Translations under genes and position numbers: made by a program
DNA from: Planococcus wigleyi
GTDB lineage: Bacteria > Bacillota > Bacilli > Bacillales_A > Planococcaceae
Direction of reading: 5' to 3'
Assembly: GCF_014836985.1 (NCBI RefSeq)
Contig: NZ_JACSPU010000001.1
Coordinates: 741,473-805,472, forward strand
DNA length: 64,000 nt
The notes under the pieces: model-generated
Seen by the model: only the letters and a program-made list of their open reading frames with translations
Databases searched by the model: none
Told to the model about the DNA's origin: nothing
Part shown: piece by piece, positions 14,616 to 22,502 of the stretch
How the letters are laid out: each line of letters opens with the position of its first letter
How positions within the stretch are numbered: the first letter of the stretch is position 1

Positions 14616-15001
14616 ATTGGCTTGATAAATCATTAAATATTACAATCTTAGATTTGACTATAATAGCGACGGTTGGAGGAATCGTGGTATATGTACTAAG
14701 CAAGATGCTCGATTACCTTTTCGGTATCATTAGCGATAAATATTCAAAACCACTAAGGAAATTTAGAAGATTTTTGAAATATAAAAATATAAAAGAAGCT
14801 TTCGCGAGAAGAAAAATACTAAAGTTAGGTTACGATCAAGCTTTATATATTTTAGTTTCTAACGATGAATTTATGAGATTTCTTTATCCTAACGAACGTA
14901 AATATCTCAAAAGACACAAAGCGGAGCACGAAGAACATATAAACAAAAGCAGAAGAGTCTTTGAGAGAGTTTATGGGAGTAATTCTACTCCCTGGAAATA
15001 G
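14612..15001 (+). CDS. Membrane-anchored phage protein (129 aa)
   Basis: The TTG at 14612 overlaps the preceding stop (TTGA). One N-terminal transmembrane segment (DLTIIATVGGIVVYVLSKML, residues 14-33) is followed by a very basic cytoplasmic domain (KPLRKFRRFLKYKNIK and AFARRKILKL). No family is recognised. A strong terminator 84 bp downstream ends this unit. Confidence 0.55.
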   Translation: MNWLDKSLNITILDLTIIATVGGIVVYVLSKMLDYLFGIISDKYSKPLRKFRRFLKYKNIKEAFARRKILKLGYDQALYILVSNDEFMRFLYPNERKYLKRHKAEHEEHINKSRRVFERVYGSNSTPWK

Positions 15002-15084
15002 TCTGAGCTAGACAAGCAGAAGACGTCATCAGATTATATTCGATATAATTAAATGAAAAATAAATTAGTCCCACCAGTCAACTG

Positions 15085-15130
15085 GAGGACACATTACAGC
15101 TTAACCGCTGTTTTGTGTCCTCTTTTTTTA
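15085..15130 (+). terminator. Strong intrinsic terminator
   Basis: GAGGACACA (15085-15093) pairs with TGTGTCCTC (15114-15122), followed by seven T, closing the early/middle operon before the late activator genes. Confidence 0.85.
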
Positions 15131-15153
15131 TTTCTCAAAAAGGAGACGGAGAC

Positions 15154-15345
15154 ATGAGAACAATCCAGCAACAGTTAAAAGAAAAAGGGCTTTCAGAGGG
15201 CGCAGGAACGACAGAAGCCTTTCCGAAGAATAAGGCCAGCTTTAAATCAAAGGAAAATCTTTCCCGCAAAGAATGGGAAGAATTAATGGGCTTAAATCGT
15301 CCGACGTATCAAAAACAAGGCGGCACCGTCCGGAGAAAACGATAG
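15154..15345 (+). CDS. Small hypothetical protein (63 aa)
   Basis: ATG 15154 with AAGGAGACGG upstream. A basic, low-complexity product (MRTIQQQLKEKGLSEG; KASFKSKENLSRKEWEELMG; RRKR end). It lies just after the terminator and directly before the late activator, so it probably belongs to the regulatory unit. Function unknown. Confidence 0.55.
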   Translation: MRTIQQQLKEKGLSEGAGTTEAFPKNKASFKSKENLSRKEWEELMGLNRPTYQKQGGTVRRKR

Positions 15346-15356
15346 GGGGAATTTCC

Positions 15357-15752
15357 ATGAACAAATGGCAGATTGAGGACTTGTTGAAGGATTATCAGTG
15401 GAAATTGCAAAGCGTCAAGATTATGCGTGAGTCTATGAATGAAATCAATGTTAATATGACAGCTCAATACGGGTTGCAAGCTGCCATGCCCAAAGCCAGT
15501 GGAAATCCGAGTGATCCTATCTTGAGGGAAGTCGAGCGACGGGATGAACGTTGGAAAAAGATTCACGATTATGAAAAGGACATTCAATTAATTCAATCGA
15601 AAATCCAAAAAGTAAACAATGAACGTGAAGTGGAAGTACTTTATTGGCTGCTGGATGGAAAAAGCATGAGGTGGATCGGCTTGCACATGGGATTATCGCA
15701 TACCCATATTCAACGGATTAAAGATGCGGTCATTGAAAACATGATTGCGTAA
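15357..15752 (+). CDS. ArpU/RinA-like late transcriptional regulator
   Basis: 131 residues. The C-terminal EREVEVLYWLLDGKSMRWIGLHMGLSHTHIQRIKD (split around residue 110) has the sigma-70 region 4-like helix-turn-helix seen in ArpU/RinA/DUF722-type phage activators. The N-terminal part is helical. ATG 15357 has AGGGGGAA upstream. Such proteins activate the late packaging and structural operon, and terS follows within 800 bp. A tandem 9-bp repeat begins one base before the end of the stop codon. Confidence 0.78.
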   Translation: MNKWQIEDLLKDYQWKLQSVKIMRESMNEINVNMTAQYGLQAAMPKASGNPSDPILREVERRDERWKKIHDYEKDIQLIQSKIQKVNNEREVEVLYWLLDGKSMRWIGLHMGLSHTHIQRIKDAVIENMIA

Positions 15753-15861
15753 TGTGCCAAATGTGCCATTAGTTCTTTTTTTCTTATTGTTGTTTACTTT
15801 CGTTACACTTAAAGGCAGGTTCGGGGAGGCAGGTTGTTCGAGTAATACACCTGAGTATATA
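15751..15861 (+). promoter_or_regulatory. Late control region with tandem repeats and promoter
   Basis: A perfect tandem repeat AATGTGCCA x2 (15751-15768), a spaced direct repeat AGGCAGGTT x2 (about 15812-15836), and a promoter-like TTGTTC (15834-15839) with TATATA (15856-15861), 16 bp spacer. The position between the late activator and terminase suggests an activator-dependent late promoter; a packaging site is also possible. Confidence 0.45.
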
Positions 15862-15939
15862 ACCCCCTATTTACGGGATTTAGCTCAGTCGATAGACTGG
15901 TTGGCTTCCTTTTTTTCACATTGTTAGCACATCTTATTT

Positions 15940-15969
15940 CCTGTATATTAAATGTATAATATATACAGG
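15940..15969 (+). promoter_or_regulatory. Inverted repeat covering -10 box and SD of 15983 gene
   Basis: CCTGTATAT (15940-15948) and ATATACAGG (15961-15969) are perfect reverse complements around a loop containing TATAAT (15955-15960). The right arm overlaps the CAGGAGG SD, so a hairpin or a bound protein would limit expression of the downstream membrane protein. Confidence 0.5.
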
Positions 15970-15982
15970 AGGATTTTAAAAA

Positions 15983-16447
15983 ATGTTTTATTTATTTGTC
16001 GCAATTCTTGCTGGTGCTTTATTATCAGCAATTGGTTTTATTTATTTTCTTATTCGCAAAAAGAAATATGGGATGAAGCCACTACTTATCTCGGCTCTTG
16101 TTTGTGTAATTCTTGTAGGTATAGCAATCCCAATGGGAAAACAGCCTTCGGTATCATTTAATGAATATAAAGAACAATCTAGCACATTCAGCTATGATAG
16201 TTATTTAAATGATCAAGTAGATGTTGATACGTTTGTCAAAATTAAAGGTGAAGTTGTTACACTGGATGCAAGTATAGAAGGTGAAGAAAATATGTTTTTC
16301 TTAGTGACTGAAGCTGGCCAGTACTATGCGAAGAATAATTCTGGAGAAGAAATAAAAGATGGTGAAATCCTTACTTTCTATGGAAAATATGCAGGGAAAA
16401 GAGATGCTGTTACTCCAGCAATAAGAGCACAGTATTTCGAGAGATAA
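15983..16447 (+). CDS. Two-TM membrane protein with C-terminal beta domain (cargo candidate)
   Basis: 154 residues. Two transmembrane segments (residues 2-24 and 34-50) are followed by an extracytoplasmic or cytoplasmic domain with an OB-like strand pattern (DTFVKIKGEVVTLDAS; FFLVTEAGQYYAK; EILTFYGKYAGKR). It is AT-rich and stands between the late activator and terminase with its own putative promoter and terminator. Membrane cargo at such positions often mediates superinfection exclusion; no direct evidence of that here. Confidence 0.65.
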   Translation: MFYLFVAILAGALLSAIGFIYFLIRKKKYGMKPLLISALVCVILVGIAIPMGKQPSVSFNEYKEQSSTFSYDSYLNDQVDVDTFVKIKGEVVTLDASIEGEENMFFLVTEAGQYYAKNNSGEEIKDGEILTFYGKYAGKRDAVTPAIRAQYFER

Positions 16448-16458
16448 AGAATATCAAT

Positions 16459-16494
16459 ATAAGTCTGTACCTTAATCGGTGTAGGCTTTTTATT
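16459..16494 (+). terminator. Intrinsic terminator after membrane cargo gene
   Basis: AAGTCTGTACC pairs with GGTGTAGGCTT through several G-U pairs (loop TTAATC), followed by TTTATTA. Confidence 0.55.
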
Positions 16495-16531
16495 ATGTCT
16501 AAAAAAGCAAATAGCATGTAAGGAGGGATAT

Positions 16532-16981
16532 ATGGTGAAATTTACAGAGAAGCAACAACGATTCATTGATGAGTACCTGGTGGACTTGAATGCTACTCAG
16601 GCAGCTATTCGAGCAGGGTACAGTGAAAGGACTGCAAGTGCTCAAGCGAGCCGATTGTTAACGAATGTTAATATCCGCGCGCGAATAGAGGAATTAAAGA
16701 AAACGCGTGCAGATCGCTTAAATCTGGATGCATACTGGGTACTGAAACGCTTGATGGACATATCAGACAGAGCCATGCAAGCTGAACCAGTTATGGAGTG
16801 GGATCATAGTGAACAGCAGCTGGTTCCTTCCGGTGAATATCAATTTGACAGTAGCGGTGCGAATAGATCTACTGAGTTAATCGGCAAGCATCTGGGCATG
16901 TTCAAAGAAACCGTTAAGCATGAAGGTGAAGTGAACGTGACATTTATTGATGATATTGGTGGTGGAAAGGATGGCCCGTAA
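16532..16981 (+). CDS. terS: Terminase small subunit
   Basis: 149 residues. The N-terminal KFTEKQQRFIDEYLVDLNAT-type helix, QAAIRAGYSERTAS helix-turn-helix and LGMFKETVKHEG C-terminal region are typical of Gram-positive phage TerS. It recognises the packaging site and delivers DNA to TerL. AAGGAGGG precedes the start. Its 3' end overlaps terL by 11 bp. Confidence 0.93.
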   Translation: MVKFTEKQQRFIDEYLVDLNATQAAIRAGYSERTASAQASRLLTNVNIRARIEELKKTRADRLNLDAYWVLKRLMDISDRAMQAEPVMEWDHSEQQLVPSGEYQFDSSGANRSTELIGKHLGMFKETVKHEGEVNVTFIDDIGGGKDGP

Positions 16982-18272
16982 ACTATCAGAGTTCATTCCT
17001 ACAGCCTTTCATCCTGTCTGGAAAGCCGCTCTTGCTGAAGAGATATTAAACGTTGTCTGCAAGGGTGGACGTGGTTCTGGTAAGTCTACGGATATTGGCC
17101 ATATCATTGTGCAGCTGCTCATGCGGTTTGCTGTCAATGCGGTTGGCATCCGGAAAGTCGACAATACCCTGGAGCTTTCCATATTTGAGCAGATGAAATG
17201 GGCCATCGAGGAACAGGGCGTTTCGCATTTGTTCAAAGTCAATAAGTCGCCGATGCGAATTACGTATATGCCGCGTGGAAACTATATGGTATTCCGAGGC
17301 GCACAGGATCCAGAGAGGATTAAAGGCTTGAAGTCAGCGAACTTTCCTTTTGCTCTTGCATGGGTGGAAGAATTAGCGGAGTTCAAAGATGAAGAGGAAG
17401 TAACGACCATCACCAACTCCTTATTACGTGGAGAGTTGCCGGATGGTCTTTTCTATAAGTTCTTTTTCAGCTACAACCCGCCGAAGCGCAAACAGTCCTG
17501 GGTGAATAAGAAATATGAATCATCGTTTCAGCCCGCCAATACTTTTGTACATCATTCAACGTACTTGGATAACCCGTTCATCTCCAAGCAGTTTATTGCT
17601 GAAGCAGAAGCGACGAAAGCGCGGAATAAGCGGCGTCATGAATGGGAGTATGAAGGTAAAGCGGTTGGCTCTGGTGTAGTACCGTTTGATAACCTACAGA
17701 TTGCAGCAGGAAATATTACAGATGAGATGGTCCGTAGCTTTGACAACATCCGTCAGGCGGTCGATTTTGGTTATGGTCCGGACCCGCTCGCTTTTGTGCG
17801 CTGGCACTATGACAAAAAGAGAAACGGCATCTATGCACTGGATGAATACTATGGCCAAAAAATCAGTAACCGAGAGTTTGCGAAATGGGTTAAGGCGAAG
17901 GGTTACGAGCGGCATGACATTGTTGCTGATAGTTCAGAGCCGAAATCAATTGATGAATTGAAAATGGAGCACGGCATCAAGAGAATGAAGGGTGCCAAGA
18001 AAGGCCCGGACTCGGTGGAGTATGGAGAAGAGTGGCTGAATGATTTGGATTTTATTTGCATTGACCCGCTCCGTACACCGCATACCGCCAGTGAATTCGA
18101 GAATATCGATTATCAAACAGATCGTGATGGCAATCCGAAAGCGCGTCTTGAAGATAAAAACAATCACTCGATTGACGCCACACGTTATGCGTTTGAAGCG
18201 GATATGCCGAAAGAACATGAAGATAAGAAATACGTATTACCGCCAATGATTGGCGGCATTAAGAGGGGGTGA
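16971..18272 (+). CDS. terL: Terminase large subunit (PBSX family)
   Basis: 433 residues. Walker A (KGGRGSGKST, residues ~23-32) and a Walker B-like acidic segment (FALAWVEELAEF) form the packaging ATPase; the C-terminal half holds the nuclease domain (AVDFGYGPDPLAF; DSSEPKSIDEL; NHSIDATRYA). This is the PBSX-type TerL. ATG 16971 is used because an upstream in-frame extension would lie within terS. It packages DNA into the prohead through the portal that follows. Confidence 0.94.
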   Translation: MARKLSEFIPTAFHPVWKAALAEEILNVVCKGGRGSGKSTDIGHIIVQLLMRFAVNAVGIRKVDNTLELSIFEQMKWAIEEQGVSHLFKVNKSPMRITYMPRGNYMVFRGAQDPERIKGLKSANFPFALAWVEELAEFKDEEEVTTITNSLLRGELPDGLFYKFFFSYNPPKRKQSWVNKKYESSFQPANTFVHHSTYLDNPFISKQFIAEAEATKARNKRRHEWEYEGKAVGSGVVPFDNLQIAAGNITDEMVRSFDNIRQAVDFGYGPDPLAFVRWHYDKKRNGIYALDEYYGQKISNREFAKWVKAKGYERHDIVADSSEPKSIDELKMEHGIKRMKGAKKGPDSVEYGEEWLNDLDFICIDPLRTPHTASEFENIDYQTDRDGNPKARLEDKNNHSIDATRYAFEADMPKEHEDKKYVLPPMIGGIKRG

Positions 18273-18276
18273 GTGA

Positions 18277-20499
18277 TTGGGATTCTGGGACTGGATTAAA
18301 CCCAAGAAGGAAGAAGCATCCGAAGAAGAAATCAAACGCCAAGTAAGAGCGGCTGCTACTCTCGGTAGTGTTGCTCGAACCAAACAAACAGCACACAAGT
18401 GGGAACAGCAGTGGGGCCTTTACGAAAAGGTATTAGGCCGCAAATCCTACAGCTCGAAGGAAGTCATTGAAAGCTTGAGAGTGATTCGGGATTTAAACCC
18501 GGATGCAAGTATGGCTATCTGGAACCTGCAGCGTTTAGTGAACAGCGGCTTTGAAGTAGAGGCGATTCGACCAGATGGAACAGTCGATGATGCAATGACC
18601 GAGAAGCTGGAAGAGTTGGCCAAACGTGTCGGACCGTTATACGGCGGCGGTATGGATCAATTGGTTGGCGTTTGGACACTCGCAGGTTATACGAGCGGTG
18701 CCTTTGCTGCAGAAGTGGAACTGAATGAGCAGCTGAATGATGTGGTGGACATCCATGTAGTCGAAGCCACGTCCATCGATTTCATGAGCAACAAAGAAAA
18801 CAAAGTGGATATGGTGCAACGACAGTCTAACGGATCACTTAAAGTGATGAATCCGGAGACTGTTTTTTATTATCCTCTAGATCCCGATATCGGAGATCCA
18901 TATGGCCGGTCGCCGCTCCTGCCGATTCTGCAGATTGTCTTTTTCCAGACGCAAGTTCTGAAGGACCTGCAGCGGGTGATTCATCACCAAGGCTACGAGC
19001 GGTTCGATATCTCCATTGTGGAAGAGAGTGTCATGCAGGCTTTACCGGATGAAATCAAACATGAACCCGAGAAGGTAGCGGCATTTGTGCATCAGTTTGT
19101 TGGGGATATGGAGAAGCACTTCAATGAATTAGAGCCGGACTCTGATTTTGTTCATACCGATTCTGTAAAGATTACTACGACAGGCGGAGCGGGTGGCAAA
19201 TCCATGGACGCGACCAAGGTTATTGAAGTGATCAATCAGCAAATCGTTTCCGCTTTGAAGATGCTGCCGATTCTATTAGGCCGCAATGAAGGTACAACTG
19301 AAACACATGGGACCGTCCAATGGCAAATCTTCGTAGCCGGTGTGAAAAGCATCCAGCGAACGATCAAGCGCCTCATGGAGCGGTCTTTTAACGTTTACTT
19401 GCAGATTAAAGGCTTCCAAGGACGTGCGAAGGTGACGTTCAATGATTTGCCTGTCAGAAATGAGATGCAAGAGGCCCAGGCTGAACAGACGCGCACAGCT
19501 ACCAAGCTCACGCAAGTTCAGAATGGTTGGATTGACAACAATGAAGCTGCGAATGCCATTGTTGGCCATGATGCAGTCGGTCCCGCTCCAGTTGCCGGCA
19601 ATCCGATACTCAATTCATTCCGGCCGCCGACAAACGCCGCTCGAATGATGGGAAAGAACCGAGCCGGTGATGAAATCGAAGAAGGCGCAGAGGCATTCAT
19701 CGGCGAAACGGTAGAGCCCTGGGTCGAACCGGTAGCAGAATTGACGGATAAAGCGGAAGAAGCTTTTGGCCGTTTCTTGGAATATCAGCGCGAACTGTAC
19801 ATTGAACGAATGAGGGAAGCCGGTACACCATTAAGTACCGCCCAGGAAGCCATTGAACAGTTTCAAGACTGGGTGGAGGCAAACATCCTCTACGACAGTT
19901 CGGAGCAGCTGTCTTTGTGGAATGAGCTTGGATTTGAATGGACGGCCACTGCTGCCATCACTGCAGGAGAGATAAACGCCTTCGACTTTGATGTCGATAT
20001 CTCATTCAACCCGCAAGATGAAGTGCTTCTGCGTTCGCTCAGTGACCGCTCCAGACGTTCAGCCGAATTGATTCAAGACGCCACTGATCAGCAAGTCATT
20101 ATGTCCTTGTGGGATGTGGTTGCGGATGGCCAGTACAGCATCGACAAAGCGACGAAGGTCTTGCAGGAGGACAACAACTTCAGCAAAGCCAGAGCACGCG
20201 TCATTGCCCGTACGGAAATGCTCGGAGCGGCTCGGACTGGTCAGAATGATTCGGACCGTCAGAGCGGGATTGTCATCGGCAAGATTTGGCGTTCTGCTGT
20301 ACAAGACCGGACGAGAGCCGGGCATAAAAAAGCGGATGGCCAAGTCGTGGCTTTTGATAAACCATTCAAGGTTCAAAATGGCAAAGGGGAAACAGAAGAG
20401 CTGATGTATCCAGGGGATTCTTCTCTCGGTGCATCGGCTTCTAACGTGATTCAATGTCGCTGCTGGTATAAGCGGATTCTTGAAGGTGAAGCAATGTAA
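18277..20499 (+). CDS. Portal protein fused to MuF-like head morphogenesis domain
   Basis: 740 residues from TTG 18277, 4 nt after terL. The first ~450 residues are a portal protein (LNPDASMAIWNLQRLVNSGF; DPYGRSPLLPIL; TETHGTVQWQIFV). The C-terminus from about residue 640 is a Phage_Mu_F domain (ARVIARTEMLGAARTGQND; SNVIQCRCWYKRI). Usually these are two genes; here no stop or start separates them and the linker is acidic. The portal forms the DNA entry channel; the MuF part is an internal minor head protein. Confidence 0.9.
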   Translation: MGFWDWIKPKKEEASEEEIKRQVRAAATLGSVARTKQTAHKWEQQWGLYEKVLGRKSYSSKEVIESLRVIRDLNPDASMAIWNLQRLVNSGFEVEAIRPDGTVDDAMTEKLEELAKRVGPLYGGGMDQLVGVWTLAGYTSGAFAAEVELNEQLNDVVDIHVVEATSIDFMSNKENKVDMVQRQSNGSLKVMNPETVFYYPLDPDIGDPYGRSPLLPILQIVFFQTQVLKDLQRVIHHQGYERFDISIVEESVMQALPDEIKHEPEKVAAFVHQFVGDMEKHFNELEPDSDFVHTDSVKITTTGGAGGKSMDATKVIEVINQQIVSALKMLPILLGRNEGTTETHGTVQWQIFVAGVKSIQRTIKRLMERSFNVYLQIKGFQGRAKVTFNDLPVRNEMQEAQAEQTRTATKLTQVQNGWIDNNEAANAIVGHDAVGPAPVAGNPILNSFRPPTNAARMMGKNRAGDEIEEGAEAFIGETVEPWVEPVAELTDKAEEAFGRFLEYQRELYIERMREAGTPLSTAQEAIEQFQDWVEANILYDSSEQLSLWNELGFEWTATAAITAGEINAFDFDVDISFNPQDEVLLRSLSDRSRRSAELIQDATDQQVIMSLWDVVADGQYSIDKATKVLQEDNNFSKARARVIARTEMLGAARTGQNDSDRQSGIVIGKIWRSAVQDRTRAGHKKADGQVVAFDKPFKVQNGKGETEELMYPGDSSLGASASNVIQCRCWYKRILEGEAM

Positions 20500-20530
20500 A
20501 AAGCCACTAGAATATCTAGTGGCTTTATTT
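20498..20530. terminator. Bidirectional terminator between portal and Cas2-like gene
   Basis: AAAGCCACTAGA (20501-20512) and TCTAGTGGCTTT (20516-20527) form a perfect 12-bp stem. T-rich tracts flank it on both strands, so it serves the rightward portal and the leftward gene. Confidence 0.85.
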
Positions 20531-20805
20531 TATGCTTTTAAACCCTTACTGCTCAACCATGTCCACAAATCATTGGATGCATTTCCATAATAACCAGAAC
20601 TTACTTTCGTGATAAATACATTATCGTTATTATCCATTGCTGGTCGGATTTTATAATAGATATCTTCAGGGTGAAGATGTGTATCGACGAACCAAATAGA
20701 TTCTAAATCATGTCTATAGTCGCCAAGAGCCTTTATTGCTTTGTGTAAAGCAGAGTAATCTTGTCCAGGGGATTTTAAATCATAAGTAATTGAGTATACT
20801 GCCAT
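20530..20805 (-). CDS. Cas2/VapD-like ferredoxin-fold protein (cargo candidate)
   Basis: 91 residues. The first strand with MAVYSITYDLKSPGQDY has the Asp of Cas2/VapD-like folds; a central strand (ESIWFVDTHLHPEDIYYKI) and a late strand (DNVFITKVSSGYYG) complete a ferredoxin-like pattern. I recall bacterial stand-alone proteins of this type, sometimes mislabelled SinR-family. Cas2 and VapD include nucleases, but activity here is not shown. It runs leftward between portal and protease genes, with GTGAGGTG as SD and a shared bidirectional terminator. No cas1 or CRISPR array is present. Confidence 0.68.
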   Translation of the reverse strand: MAVYSITYDLKSPGQDYSALHKAIKALGDYRHDLESIWFVDTHLHPEDIYYKIRPAMDNNDNVFITKVSSGYYGNASNDLWTWLSSKGLKA

Positions 20806-20876
20806 ATTTTCACCTCACTTTCTTAATATAAATTCCACAAATAATAAGTATATCCTTTGAAAGGAGGTGAATAAAT

Positions 20877-22100
20877 TTGGGGGAAAGCACAGTATTGCAT
20901 TTGCCGGCACGTATTATCCTATCGCCTGATGCTGCTCCAAGTACCGATGCAGATCTTGAAAAGATTAATCGGCACACATTGGAACCGGTAGCAGCTGCTG
21001 ATATTTTTACGTTTAGCGGGAACTGCTCAAACGACCGCACGGATTCACATTTTACTCGCATGGATCCGATGACCACACTCCGGAACTATGCTGAGGACTT
21101 GAAGAGCGGCGTGAGCCTGCAGGAAGGTCATAATATTTACGTTAATCCTTACGGCCGCTCCTATGACGGCGAAGTCACCACTTTAGGCGATGAAAATGGC
21201 GTGTCGAATGCAGTTCGCGGCAGCTGGTACATCATGCGAAACATTTCAGTGAATGGCAATAAGACGGACGACACCATCCGGCAGATCAAAGCGGGAATCA
21301 TTCGCGATATGTCAGTTGGGTTCTCGGGTGGTTCTTATCGTTGCGGCAGTTGCGGCAAGGACCTATACAATTCGGATTGCCCGCACATTCCAGGGCTCGA
21401 AGACGAGAACGGCCGTATGTCATTTGCATGGATTGTGGATGCACGTTTGCGGGAAGTCTCGACGGTCTACAAAGGCTCGACACCTGATGCCTATATCGAT
21501 AAAGCCAGAGAGTATATGCAGCAAGGTCAAATGGAATTAGACAAAGTACACAAATTGGAGCAGCAATTCAACGTTCGTTTGGACGATGGAAGCCGCTCCT
21601 TTTATATTGCCAACAAGAAGGGAGCAAGATCAACTATGGATTTGTTAGAACAAATGAGAACGGCGATTGCCGAAAACAAAATTGAGAAGCGTTCGATTTA
21701 CGAATTGCTGGGGACGGAGGGCGAGAAGTTCCGACAGCCCGATGACATTGCTATCCGTAATGAACTTGGAGATGCAGCAAGCGTGGATGGCGTAAAGAAA
21801 ATGAAAGAAGAAGCGGAGCAGGGGCGCCAGTATGTTACCGATCTAGTCGACAAGGCGGTTGAGGCTCGCGTACGTGCGCAGGGTGAAGGCTTTAAAGCAG
21901 AGCCATACAAAAACATGTTGTCCCGCTCTGCAGATATCCAATACATCAAGGATGAAATTGAATCGTGGGACGGAATGACGGAGCAACGCTTTACGCCAGG
22001 TCGCCAAACTGAAGCAGAAAAACTGCAAGCCCGTCAGCAAAAGAACACCGATGAAGATGGCGTCATCGTATCAGAAACATATAAAGGAGTTGGGAAGTAA
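20877..22100 (+). CDS. Capsid maturation protease with scaffold region and CxxC insert
   Basis: 407 residues from TTG 20877 (SD AAAGGAGGTG). The N-terminal 220 residues look like a prohead protease (HFTRMDPMTTLRNYAEDL; IIRDMSVGFSGG with a candidate catalytic Ser). An insert with CGSCGKDLYNSDCPH is a possible zinc site. The C-terminal region is charged and helical (KMKEEAEQGRQYVTDLVDKAV) and would act as scaffold. Gene order (before decoration and capsid proteins) supports the call. It overlaps the next gene by 1 bp (TAATG). Confidence 0.75.
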   Translation: MGESTVLHLPARIILSPDAAPSTDADLEKINRHTLEPVAAADIFTFSGNCSNDRTDSHFTRMDPMTTLRNYAEDLKSGVSLQEGHNIYVNPYGRSYDGEVTTLGDENGVSNAVRGSWYIMRNISVNGNKTDDTIRQIKAGIIRDMSVGFSGGSYRCGSCGKDLYNSDCPHIPGLEDENGRMSFAWIVDARLREVSTVYKGSTPDAYIDKAREYMQQGQMELDKVHKLEQQFNVRLDDGSRSFYIANKKGARSTMDLLEQMRTAIAENKIEKRSIYELLGTEGEKFRQPDDIAIRNELGDAASVDGVKKMKEEAEQGRQYVTDLVDKAVEARVRAQGEGFKAEPYKNMLSRSADIQYIKDEIESWDGMTEQRFTPGRQTEAEKLQARQQKNTDEDGVIVSETYKGVGK

Positions 22101-22489
22101 TGTTGAATAAACGCGGTGGAATTGTACCTGATAGCTATGGTTTATCACTCACAGTATTTGCGCAAGATGCAACTGCAGCTGCTCCAGTAAAAGCAGGAAC
22201 GCCATTGAAACTGGCAACAACCGGTGCTTATCACGCAGTTAAGGCTGCTGATGGAGATGCGGTTCAATTGGTAGCAAAACACACAGTCACGGATGCTGAC
22301 GCGCCACTTGGCGTACACGCATATAACTTTTCTCGTAATGCAGAGTTTCCATTTACTGGAGCGGTTGCGGTTGGGGATTCGATTGTAGCAAATGGCACGG
22401 GCGGCGTTAAAGTGGCTGCAGCACCAAACGGTTCATACGTAGCGTTAGTAAATACAGCGAAAGGCACAGTAGAAGTACTGTTGCCATAA
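22100..22489 (+). CDS. Capsid decoration / head protein
   Basis: 129 residues, beta-rich and Ala/Gly/Val-rich (APVKAGTPLKLATTGAYH; FTGAVAVGDSIVANGTGGV). The composition and the place between protease and major capsid protein fit a gpD/DUF2190-like decoration protein that stabilises the expanded head. Family membership is inferred. Confidence 0.68.
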   Translation: MLNKRGGIVPDSYGLSLTVFAQDATAAAPVKAGTPLKLATTGAYHAVKAADGDAVQLVAKHTVTDADAPLGVHAYNFSRNAEFPFTGAVAVGDSIVANGTGGVKVAAAPNGSYVALVNTAKGTVEVLLP

Positions 22490-22502
22490 TGGAGGGGAAA
22501 TA

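Noticed and set aside
15745..15927. 60-codon ORF after the late activator
   Set aside because: It overlaps tandem repeats and the putative promoter and lacks an SD; non-coding is more likely.
20530..20805. Remnant CRISPR-Cas locus
   Set aside because: Only a Cas2-like fold is seen; there is no cas1, effector gene or repeat-spacer array.
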